A stretch of 7,343 nt of DNA from an uncultured Verrucomicrobiota bacterium (lineage in GTDB: Bacteria; Verrucomicrobiota; Kiritimatiellia; RFP12; UBA1067): the NCBI GenBank assembly GCA_946628745.1, contig CAMOXA010000071.1, positions 1-7,343 of the forward strand, read 5' to 3'. Positions within the stretch are counted from its first letter, which is position 1. Every line of letters begins with the position of its first letter. Below are positions 1 through 6,331 of the stretch, in pieces. The position numbers were made by a program, and so were the translations under genes. The notes below the pieces were generated by a model. It had not been told where the DNA came from and searched no databases. It saw only the letters and a list, made by a program, of their open reading frames with translations.

Positions 1-1337
1 CGGCGTACACCGAGACGATGAAAACCTGCGCCGACCGCGAGGTCCGCGAACGGCTGTGCCGCGCCAGATCGACGCGCGCGCCCGAAAACGCCGGCAGGAT
101 AGCCGAGATGCTGCGCCTGAGACGCGAAGCCGCAGGGCTGCTCGGATACGAAGACTATGCGCATCTTTCACTCGCCACCAAGTGCGCGCCGTCTGTGGCG
201 GCTGTCATGAAAATGATAGACGAGCTCGACGCGGCGACGAAGAAAGCGGCCGATGAAGACAAGGCCGAATTGCAGTCCGTCCAAGACGAGGGCGCCGGCG
301 AGGTGATGCCCTGGGACGGAGCGTTTCTCGCCGAGAGGCTCCGCGTCAAGAAATACGCATACAGCGAAGAAGAGCTCAAGCGCCACTTCGAGTTCGCCGA
401 CGTGCTGGCGGGGCTTTTCAGAATGGTCAAGTTCCTTTTCGGCGCGGACGTCGAGGAGATCAAAGGCGACGCCAAGCCGTCCACATGGCATCCGGACGTG
501 CGCTTTTTCGCATTGCGCGAAGGCGGCGAGACCGTGGCCCATTTCTACCTCGATCCATACGTGCGACCCGGTCTCAAGCAAGGCGGGGCGTGGATGAACG
601 AATTTTCAAACCGCATCGACAGGCTTGGCGAGAAGCCGCTCGCGCTGATGGTTCTCAACCTGAAAGCGCCCGACGCGGAAGGGAAGAGCTACATGCCCAT
701 GCGTGAAGTCGAGACGCTTTTCCACGAGTTCGGGCATGCGCTGCAGTGCATGCTCACGCGCGTGGGCGAGGAGGACGCCGCCGGCATAAGCCTCGTAGAG
801 TGGGACGCCGTCGAGGTTGCCTCGCAGTTCATGGAGAACTGGTGTCTGGACGACAGGACGGGCATAGCGGTGCCGGCCGAAATGAAGGCGAAAGTCAAGG
901 CGGCGAAGAACTTCCGGGCCGCGTCCATGTGCCGCCGCCAGCTGGCGTTCGCCAAGACGGACATGCTGCTGCACGGGCGCGAAGAGGTCGCGGACGCCAA
1001 CGAACTCAAGCGCAAGGTGTTCGACCATTTCGGCATGCCGGTCGTCGACGGAGATTTGTTCCTTTGCGGTTTCACGCACATATTCTCCGGCGGATACAGC
1101 GCCGGATACTACGGCTACAAGTGGAGCGAGGTCATGAGCGCCGACTGTTTCGGCGCGTTTGAAGAGGCCGGGCTTGAGAACGACGGGGAGATGCAGCGGC
1201 TGGGTTCGCGATACCGGGAGACGGTTTTGGCGCTCGGCGGCGGGACGAACGCACTTGAAGTCTTTCGCAGATTCCGCGGCCGCGACCCCGAAACGAAAGC
1301 GCTTCTTCGCCAGCAGGGGCTTGTTGCGAGGGCGTGA
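1..1337 (+). CDS. prlC: Oligopeptidase A-type M3 zinc metallopeptidase (5' partial)
   Basis: This is the C-terminal part (444 residues visible) of an M3 family thimet-type oligopeptidase, a cytoplasmic enzyme that cleaves short peptides, including degraded signal peptides. The frame is open from base 3, so the ATG at base 18 is internal; E. coli OpdA/PrlC is about 680 residues, and the missing part is the N-terminal helical region. The zinc motif HEFGH is at 723-737. The third ligand, Glu, is at 813-815, inside a WDAVEVASQFMENW stretch very close to the OpdA version. The active-site block with His (1077-1079) and GGYSAGYY (1089-1112) is intact, and the C-terminus ends in the family's FRRFRGRDP-like motif. 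All visible catalytic parts are present, so the enzyme should be active. The match to OpdA rather than Dcp is based on remembered E. coli sequences. No terminator follows; the next gene's promoter overlaps its last codons. Confidence 0.95.
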   Translation, partial: AYTETMKTCADREVRERLCRARSTRAPENAGRIAEMLRLRREAAGLLGYEDYAHLSLATKCAPSVAAVMKMIDELDAATKKAADEDKAELQSVQDEGAGEVMPWDGAFLAERLRVKKYAYSEEELKRHFEFADVLAGLFRMVKFLFGADVEEIKGDAKPSTWHPDVRFFALREGGETVAHFYLDPYVRPGLKQGGAWMNEFSNRIDRLGEKPLALMVLNLKAPDAEGKSYMPMREVETLFHEFGHALQCMLTRVGEEDAAGISLVEWDAVEVASQFMENWCLDDRTGIAVPAEMKAKVKAAKNFRAASMCRRQLAFAKTDMLLHGREEVADANELKRKVFDHFGMPVVDGDLFLCGFTHIFSGGYSAGYYGYKWSEVMSADCFGAFEEAGLENDGEMQRLGSRYRETVLALGGGTNALEVFRRFRGRDPETKALLRQQGLVARA

Positions 1338-1349
1338 AAATGCTATAAT
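1321..1349 (+). promoter_or_regulatory. Sigma-70-type extended -10 promoter for the FHA gene
   Basis: A perfect TATAAT lies at 1344-1349, preceded by TG at 1341-1342, which makes an extended -10 element. Seventeen bases upstream is a weak -35 box, TTGTTG (1321-1326). The element overlaps the last codons and stop of the peptidase gene. Transcription would begin near 1356, leaving a leader of about 55 bases before the ATG at 1410. This is a sequence match only. Confidence 0.55.
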
Positions 1350-1395
1350 TCCAATCGACACAGTCTAACAAGGCAAAACCACAATCCATCACAAC

Positions 1396-1402
1396 GAGGT
1401 GA
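1396..1402 (+). promoter_or_regulatory. Ribosome binding site of the FHA gene
   Basis: GAGGTGA sits seven bases before the ATG at 1410. This strong Shine-Dalgarno match fixes the start codon. Confidence 0.75.
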
Positions 1403-1409
1403 CAGTCAG

Positions 1410-2114
1410 ATGAAAATAAATCTAATCGCCAATATGAACGGCGTTTTAATAGGGCTTGGCTACTCGGCCGAAAAGGTCATCACCATCGGGCGCGAGGTCG
1501 GCAACACTATCGCTCCGCTCGCGGCGGACGGGCTTTCGCGCCATCATGCGAAGATTTTCGAGAAGGACGGCAAGTGGTACGTCGAGGATCTCGGCAGCAC
1601 GAACGGCTCCTACCGACTCGGGCAGAAGATCGAAGGCGCGACAGAGCTTAAAGTGCGCGACATGCTGCAATTCGGCAAGCTTGAGATCTCTGTCGACGAG
1701 ATCATCGCCGACGGTGCGCAACCGGCCGCCGCGCCGGCCGCAGCCACCCCCGCGCCCGCACCTGCGCCTGCCGCCGCGGCTCCCGCTCCTGCGCCGGCTC
1801 CCGCGCCTGCACCGGTCGCGCCAGCGCCTGCGATGACTCCTGCGGCGGCAGCGGCGGCGGGAGCGGCATCGGCGAGGCGTCCTACGCTCCCCGGCATCAA
1901 GCCCGGCATCAAACTGCCGCAAAAGCCTGTAATCGGGGCCGGCCTGAAACTGCCGCCCAAGCCGACGCTCGCGTCCGGCCTGAAGCTACCGCCCAAACCG
2001 GTTCTGGCGCCCGGTCTCAAACTGCCCCCGAAGCCCGGCGCCGCGCCTGCCGCGAAGCCGACGGCTCCGGTCTCGCCTCTTGAACCCGTCGCAGAACTGA
2101 CGCCGGTCGAGTGA
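1410..2114 (+). CDS. FHA-domain protein with Ala/Pro linker and GLKLPPKP repeat tail
   Basis: A 234-residue protein with an N-terminal forkhead-associated domain (about residues 20-100), a fold that binds phosphothreonine peptides. The key positions are all present: Gly27-Arg28, Ser43-Arg44-His45-His46, and the Asp60-Leu-Gly-Ser-Thr-Asn-Gly66 block. A low-complexity Ala/Pro linker follows (about 105-155), then four 12-residue repeats (166-213) and a short Pro-rich end. There is no signal peptide or membrane segment, so it is probably cytoplasmic. The tail is basic (Lys) and Pro-rich and could be a docking region or flexible tether; that is inference. It seems to be transcribed alone from its own promoter. 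No kinase, phosphatase or secretion gene is nearby to name its partner. The FHA call is very secure; the cellular role is unknown. Confidence 0.93.
   Translation: MKINLIANMNGVLIGLGYSAEKVITIGREVGNTIAPLAADGLSRHHAKIFEKDGKWYVEDLGSTNGSYRLGQKIEGATELKVRDMLQFGKLEISVDEIIADGAQPAAAPAAATPAPAPAPAAAAPAPAPAPAPAPVAPAPAMTPAAAAAAGAASARRPTLPGIKPGIKLPQKPVIGAGLKLPPKPTLASGLKLPPKPVLAPGLKLPPKPGAAPAAKPTAPVSPLEPVAELTPVE
1722..1874 (+). repeat. Low-complexity Ala/Pro-coding stretch
   Basis: About 50 codons, almost all GCN and CCN, encode alternating Ala-Pro and then poly-Ala. The reading frame stays open on both sides and rejoins the repeat tail in frame, so this is a linker and not a frameshift. Such linkers are usually extended and flexible. 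The DNA is prone to slippage, so its length may vary between strains. Confidence 0.8.
1905..2048 (+). repeat. Four tandem 36-base repeats coding for 12-residue GLKLPPKP units
   Basis: Units start at 1905, 1941, 1977 and 2013, each exactly 36 bases. Each encodes Gly-(Ile/Leu)-Lys-Leu-Pro-(Pro/Gln)-Lys-Pro plus four variable residues. A short GIKP half-unit precedes the first at 1893-1904. The protein motif is better kept than the third codon bases (for example AAA/AAG and CTG/CTA), which suggests selection on the peptide and not a very recent duplication. Confidence 0.9.
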
Positions 2115-2139
2115 CACGCCAAGGCGGGCAGTGGACGAC

Positions 2140-2173
2140 AATTCAAATCCTGTACAATTCAATCCTGTATAAG
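2140..2173 (+). promoter_or_regulatory. Tandem repeat with two -10-like boxes before the lipoprotein gene
   Basis: In the 70-base gap, AATTCAAATCCTGTA (2140-2154) is followed after one base by AATTCAATCCTGTA (2156-2169). Each copy ends by forming a -10-like box after TG: TACAAT (2153-2158) and TATAAG (2168-2173). No convincing -35 box lies 16-18 bases upstream of either. This is a plausible promoter for the lipoprotein/beta-helix pair but only a weak prediction. Confidence 0.35.
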
Positions 2174-2184
2174 AAAGCAACGCA

Positions 2185-3150
2185 ATGACTATTCAGAAAA
2201 TCCTATCCGCGGCGGCGGCGGTCGCTTTGACCGGTTGCGCCACATTCGAGAGTTTTGACAATTCCGATCCGGTGGTCGGCAACTGGGGGCTCAAGCTGCC
2301 GTACGCGAGCATGAACGCGGGGCACATGATCGTCTCGCGCGACGCTGCCGGCGCGCCGCACGCTCTCGTGCTGTGGCGCTGGGCGTCACCCGTCGAGATG
2401 AAGAACGTCGCTGTCGACGGCGGCAAGTTCTCGTTCAAGCATCCGTCCGGCTTCACTGTCGAGGGGTCCGTGTCCGGGATGGCGATGAACGCCAAAGTCG
2501 TCGACAAGAACGGCAAGGAAATAGGCGACATGGTCGGGTGGAGAAATCCGCCCGTGCCTGCCGGCGTGTCGACAAAAGACGCCAAGTTCGGCGAGCCCGT
2601 GGATCTCCTGGCCGACGGACTGGACGGATGGGAGTCGATGAATCCCGGCGCGAAGTTCGGCTGGTCGTTCAAGGACGGCGTGCTTTCAAACGCTCTCGGT
2701 CTCAAGCCCGACGGGTCCTGGGCCGGCGGCGGCGCCAACCTCAAGACAAAGAGGGCCGACTTCTACGACTTCAACCTCGAATACGACGTGCGCGTGCCGG
2801 CGAAGTCCAATTCCGGCGTGTATCTGCGCGGCCGCTATGAGGTGCAGGTCGTGGACAGCTACGGCAAGCCGGTCGACTCCCACAACAGGGCGGCCTACTA
2901 CGGGCGCGTGGCGCCGAAGGTCGCCGTCGAGAAAGCGCCTGGCGAGTGGCAGCACGTCAACGTGACGCTCTACAAGCGGCATCTCACAGTCGAGCTCAAC
3001 GGCGTGACGATCATCGACAACGCGCCGGTCGTCGGCGTGACCGGCGGCGCAATGGATGCCAACGAGTTCGTGTCGGGCCCGATTTACCTGCAAGGCGACC
3101 ATTCCGACGCGGACTTCAGAAACATGGTGCTGCGTCCGGCGGTAAACTGA
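2185..3150 (+). CDS. Lipoprotein with C-terminal DUF1080 (3-keto-disaccharide hydrolase family) domain
   Basis: A 321-residue exported lipoprotein. Residues 1-18 form a short signal peptide ending in the lipobox Leu15-Thr-Gly-Cys18, so it should be lipid-anchored after cleavage before Cys18. Residues about 30-130 form a beta-rich domain I do not recognise, perhaps lipocalin-like. Residues about 139-321 match DUF1080, a concanavalin-like fold whose studied members hydrolyse 3-keto-disaccharides or glycosides. Typical blocks are the opening LLADGLDGW, SNSGVYLRGRYEVQVVDS (208-225), a PGEW segment, and GPIYLQGDHSDADFRN (298-313) at the end. The upstream Shine-Dalgarno is weak (AAGAAAG, 2171-2177), but this start is needed for the signal peptide. 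It lies 19 bases before the beta-helix gene, so the two are probably co-transcribed. The exact substrate is unknown, and no 3-oxidising partner enzyme is in the window. Confidence 0.9.
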   Translation: MTIQKILSAAAAVALTGCATFESFDNSDPVVGNWGLKLPYASMNAGHMIVSRDAAGAPHALVLWRWASPVEMKNVAVDGGKFSFKHPSGFTVEGSVSGMAMNAKVVDKNGKEIGDMVGWRNPPVPAGVSTKDAKFGEPVDLLADGLDGWESMNPGAKFGWSFKDGVLSNALGLKPDGSWAGGGANLKTKRADFYDFNLEYDVRVPAKSNSGVYLRGRYEVQVVDSYGKPVDSHNRAAYYGRVAPKVAVEKAPGEWQHVNVTLYKRHLTVELNGVTIIDNAPVVGVTGGAMDANEFVSGPIYLQGDHSDADFRNMVLRPAVN

Positions 3151-3153
3151 CGG

Positions 3154-3162
3154 AAAGAGGAG
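3154..3162 (+). promoter_or_regulatory. Ribosome binding site of the beta-helix gene
   Basis: AAAGAGGAG lies seven bases before the ATG at 3170, within the 19-base gap after the lipoprotein stop codon. It fixes the start codon and supports translation from a shared transcript. Confidence 0.7.
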
Positions 3163-3169
3163 TCGTCCG

Positions 3170-4519
3170 ATGAACAGGATCTTGGTGCTTTTAACGGTCA
3201 TGACAGCAGCCGGCGCGCTCTTTGCGGGACGCCCCGTCGCCAGATGGGACGTCGTGCCGTACCAGGCCGTGAAAGGCGTTTTCAAAGCGGGCGTCGTCGC
3301 GTATCACGAGAAGGGCGTCAAGGTCGAGTTCATCATAAACAAAAAGTCCAGGCTGACGGTTGACGAACCCGTCCTCAACGAACGAACAGGAGTGAAGGAG
3401 TATGTCTTTCCGTTCGCGCCGGCGAAGTTCAAGGACGGGCTTGTCAACATAAACGCGAGGGTGACGGCCGAGGGCGAGGAGCCCTACGACCTGCCCCCGC
3501 TGCCGCTGTTTGCGAACGCCCGCGGCGCCTTCGACCCCAAGAAGACGATATGGGTCGACGCAAAGACCGGCAACGACTTCGACACCGGCGAGGAGGGCTC
3601 GCCGCTCAAGTCCCTGAAGCAGGCCGTGAAGAAAGCCGGGGACGGCGGGCTTGTATACCTGCGTCCCGGAGTCTACACGCTCAAGATGCTCGGCGGCGGA
3701 TTCGACCGCAGGTTCTGGACGCGCGTAGAGCCGGCGCCGGGAGTCCCGCCGCATTCCGTGCAGATAACCGCGGGCAGGCCGGGCACGGACAAGCTGCACT
3801 TCAAGAATCTCGACTTCACGTGCAGCATCGACGGCGACTATGGCGCGATAGTGATGGGCGAGGGCGGCAAGTCCATGGCCTGGTTCGAGAACTGCACGTT
3901 CCGCAATCTGAAGGGACGCGAGGGCGGCAAGGCGGTCCCGTTCGGCAACAAGCTGCGCGCTTTCGTGACGGGAGGCTCGACACGCGACATGTGGCAGGGC
4001 CCGGTCTGCGAGATTCTGAGAAGACACAAGATATCGAGTGTTTCCGGCACGGTCTTCGCTTGCGACAACTGCCTCGTGGCGGAGTGCGAAGTGGACGATG
4101 TGGACGCTGGCGGCTTCGACGACGTGCCGGATTTGATCAGCTGCTTCTCGGTGCCGCCGAAGTGGTGCAGCGACGTGATATGCACGGGCGTAAGGGGAAC
4201 GGGACTGAATTGCAGGGCGTTTTCGGCGCAGCAGTTGCGCGACGCCGCGTTTGTCAATGTCGCGTGCGAAGGATTGGTGTCGAGGGGCGCGGTGTATTCG
4301 CGATTCTCGGAAGGTCTCGAAAACGTCATTTTCGACAAGGTTTCCGCCAAAGGCCAGCATTGGCTGTGGATGACATCCAAGAACGGCCGCGGAGACCTCA
4401 AGCCGAAAGACGCGAGGCTCTTGCGGTGCGAGTTCGGCACGATGGACGGGTACGCGCCTACAGACGGTTCGGCGGGTCTGCTCGTGCAAGACTGCACTTT
4501 CGAAGGCGAGGCCAAATGA
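3170..4519 (+). CDS. Secreted right-handed parallel beta-helix protein (pectate-lyase-like fold)
   Basis: A 449-residue exported protein. Residues 1-19 form a signal peptide with a likely cut after Ala19. Residues about 20-120 look like a beta-sandwich (Ig/Fn3-like) region, a guess from alternating hydrophobic residues. From Ile127 the pattern WVDAKTGND, then GSPLKSLKQAV, then DGGLVYLRPGVY (to about 168) is the standard opening of DUF1565-like parallel beta-helix proteins. Later stretches such as FENCTFRN and LVQDCTFEG are typical helix rungs. Such folds often bind or cut polysaccharides, but I cannot identify catalytic residues, so no enzyme activity is claimed. All 13 cysteines lie between residues 218 and 442. 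It probably forms an exported pair with the lipoprotein upstream. No sorting domain or membrane anchor is seen at the C-terminus. Confidence 0.85.
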   Translation: MNRILVLLTVMTAAGALFAGRPVARWDVVPYQAVKGVFKAGVVAYHEKGVKVEFIINKKSRLTVDEPVLNERTGVKEYVFPFAPAKFKDGLVNINARVTAEGEEPYDLPPLPLFANARGAFDPKKTIWVDAKTGNDFDTGEEGSPLKSLKQAVKKAGDGGLVYLRPGVYTLKMLGGGFDRRFWTRVEPAPGVPPHSVQITAGRPGTDKLHFKNLDFTCSIDGDYGAIVMGEGGKSMAWFENCTFRNLKGREGGKAVPFGNKLRAFVTGGSTRDMWQGPVCEILRRHKISSVSGTVFACDNCLVAECEVDDVDAGGFDDVPDLISCFSVPPKWCSDVICTGVRGTGLNCRAFSAQQLRDAAFVNVACEGLVSRGAVYSRFSEGLENVIFDKVSAKGQHWLWMTSKNGRGDLKPKDARLLRCEFGTMDGYAPTDGSAGLLVQDCTFEGEAK

Positions 4520-4596
4520 CGGCCGTGCGTACATGCGGCGCCGCGGATGCGGCAGGATCGGAGAAATACTTTTGAAGCAATATTCCAAGGAGAACA
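4520..4596 (+). other. Intergenic leader before thrS
   Basis: These 77 bases hold a GC-rich palindrome, GCGGCGCCGC (4535-4544), and a direct repeat ATGCGGC (4533-4539 and 4547-4553). There is no T-run after either, so I do not call a terminator. No T-box motif or clear promoter is visible. A 19-codon frame starting at 4516 ends with TGA at 4573-4575; that stop is in the thrS frame and blocks any upstream extension of thrS. Confidence 0.5.
4587..4593 (+). promoter_or_regulatory. Ribosome binding site of thrS
   Basis: AAGGAGA ends three bases before the ATG at 4597. The strong match, although closely spaced, supports this start and with it the short N-terminus of the synthetase. Confidence 0.75.
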
Positions 4597-6321
4597 ATGA
4601 GCGAAATCAGCGAACAGCAGAGAAGGCATTCGGCGGCGCACTTGACGGCGCGCGCCGTACAGAACGTTTTTGAAGACGTGCAGGTCGATATTGGCCCGGC
4701 GACGGACGAGGGCTTCTACTACGACTTCGACCTGCCTCACCGTCTCACGCCGGACGACTTCCCTAAAATCGAGGCGGAGATCGCCCGTCTCATAGCACTT
4801 GACGAACCGTTCGTCAAGCGCATTGTCTCGCGCGACGAGTGCGCAAAGATGCTCGAAGGCCAGCACTACAAGCTGGAACGCCTCGGCGACATACCGGAAG
4901 GAGAGGACATATCGACATACACCGTAGGCGACTACGTCGAGATGTGCCGCGGACCCCATGTCGAGCATTCGGGGCAAATCGGCGTCGTCAAACTCATGAG
5001 AGTCGCGGGCTCGTACTACCGCGGCGACGAACACAACAAGATGCTCCAGCGCATATACGGAATCGTCGCGAAGGACGAGGCGGAGCTTAAGGCCGTGCTC
5101 GACAGGATCGAAGAGGCGAAACGCCGCGACCACCGCAAGCTCGGCGTCGAGCTGGATTTGTTCCACCTCGATCCGGAAGACCCGGGACAGATTTTCTGGC
5201 ATCCCCGCGGATGGAGCATCTACGTTGCGCTCCAGGACTATATGCGCGCGAAGCTGGTAAAGGACGGCTATCAGGAAGTCAATACGCCGGCGCTGATGCC
5301 GCGCTCGCTCTGGGAGCGCAGCGGCCACTGGGACCACTACAAGGCAAACATGTTCATCACCGAGTCCGAGAAGCGCATTTTCGCCGTCAAGCCCATGAAC
5401 TGTCCCGGCGCGCTGGAGATCTTCAAAAGCCGCATGCGCTCCTACAAGGACCTGCCGCTGAGACTCGCGGAGTTCGGACACTGCGCGCGCAACGAACCGA
5501 GCGGTACGTTGCACGGCATAATGCGCGTCCGAGGATTCGTCCAGGATGACGCCCATATAATCTGCACCGAAGAGCAGATCGAAGAGGAGGTCGCCAAATT
5601 CTGCCGTCTTCTGAAAGACGTCTACAAGGATTTCGGATTCGACAAGAACCTTCTCGTGAAGCTCAGCACCATGCCCGAAGACCATGTCGGCGACGAGGCG
5701 ACGTGGCAGCACGCCGAGTCCGCTCTCGCGGCCGCATGCAAGGCGAGCGGCATGGAATACGTCATCCAGCCCGGCGAAGGCGCGTTCTACGGCCCCAAAC
5801 TGGAGTTTACTCTGATCGACGCTCTCGGGCGCGCATGGCAGTGCGGCACGATACAGCTGGACTATCAGCTGCCCAGCGCCGAGCGTCTGAACGCCGAGTA
5901 TGTCGGTCCCGACGGACAGAAGCACCATCCCGTCATGCTGCATAGAGCCGTTCTCGGTTCGCTGGAGCGCTTCATCGGCATACTCATAGAACATTACGCC
6001 GGGGCCTTCCCGCTCTGGCTCTCGCCGGAGCAGGTCCGGGTGCTGCCCGTCAGCGACAAGGCGCTTGGATATGCCGGGAAAGTGAGCGAGACGCTCACAG
6101 CGGCCGGCTACCGCGTCACGGTCGACGCATCGGCCGACAAGCTGGGCGCGAAGATCAGAGAAGCCACAATGCAGAAGGTGCCGTACCAGGTCGTTGTCGG
6201 CCCGAGGGACGAGGCGGCAGGCACGGTGTCGGTAAGGTCGCGCTCCGCCGGAGATCTCGGCGCCATGCAGATGGACGGATTCCTCGAACGGCTCGCCGGC
6301 GAAATGGATTCGAGGGTCTGA
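4597..6321 (+). CDS. thrS: Threonyl-tRNA synthetase lacking the TGS domain
   Basis: A 574-residue cytoplasmic enzyme that charges tRNA-Thr with threonine; E. coli ThrRS has 642 residues. The chain opens directly in the editing domain: HSAAH (His11, His15), Lys92, and CRGPH (Cys117, His121) are present, so clearing of mischarged Ser-tRNA is expected. The class II core has zinc ligands Cys269, His320 and His449, threonine-contacting Asp318 and motif-2 Arg298; the 269-320 and 269-298 spacings equal those in E. coli. Residues about 468-574 are the anticodon-binding domain. The TGS (N1) domain is missing, and an in-frame TGA at 4573-4575 shows it is not just a misplaced start. Two typical residues differ: Glu115 where E. 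coli has Asp180, and Ala272 in MNCPGA where His is usual. The MFS gene follows after 10 bases, suggesting co-transcription. Confidence 0.98.
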   Translation: MSEISEQQRRHSAAHLTARAVQNVFEDVQVDIGPATDEGFYYDFDLPHRLTPDDFPKIEAEIARLIALDEPFVKRIVSRDECAKMLEGQHYKLERLGDIPEGEDISTYTVGDYVEMCRGPHVEHSGQIGVVKLMRVAGSYYRGDEHNKMLQRIYGIVAKDEAELKAVLDRIEEAKRRDHRKLGVELDLFHLDPEDPGQIFWHPRGWSIYVALQDYMRAKLVKDGYQEVNTPALMPRSLWERSGHWDHYKANMFITESEKRIFAVKPMNCPGALEIFKSRMRSYKDLPLRLAEFGHCARNEPSGTLHGIMRVRGFVQDDAHIICTEEQIEEEVAKFCRLLKDVYKDFGFDKNLLVKLSTMPEDHVGDEATWQHAESALAAACKASGMEYVIQPGEGAFYGPKLEFTLIDALGRAWQCGTIQLDYQLPSAERLNAEYVGPDGQKHHPVMLHRAVLGSLERFIGILIEHYAGAFPLWLSPEQVRVLPVSDKALGYAGKVSETLTAAGYRVTVDASADKLGAKIREATMQKVPYQVVVGPRDEAAGTVSVRSRSAGDLGAMQMDGFLERLAGEMDSRV

Positions 6322-6331
6322 GCGGCCGCAT

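Noticed and set aside
1722..1874. Ala/Pro region as a frameshift or decayed gene segment
   Set aside because: The frame passes through and continues into well-formed 12-residue repeats, so it is a coding linker.
2117..2126. Possible terminator hairpin CGCCAAGGCG after the FHA gene
   Set aside because: The stem is only four bases with a two-base loop and no T-run follows.
4535..4544. Palindrome GCGGCGCCGC before thrS as a terminator or an operator
   Set aside because: There is no loop room and no T-run, and GC-rich palindromes are frequent by chance in this sequence.
4520..4596. T-box or tRNA-like leader controlling thrS
   Set aside because: The 77-base gap is too short for a T-box and has no T-box consensus or terminator; nothing resembling the E. 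coli thrS operator is evident.
3191..4597. A 468-codon open frame on the - strand opposite the beta-helix gene
   Set aside because: The product is rich in Arg, His and Ala with no domain or signal, as expected for the antisense of a GC-rich gene.
3838..5994. A 718-codon open frame on the - strand, opposite the beta-helix gene and thrS
   Set aside because: It overlaps the certain thrS gene and a convincing secreted protein, encodes nothing I recognise, and is explained by GC-rich codon use that removes stops from the antisense frame.
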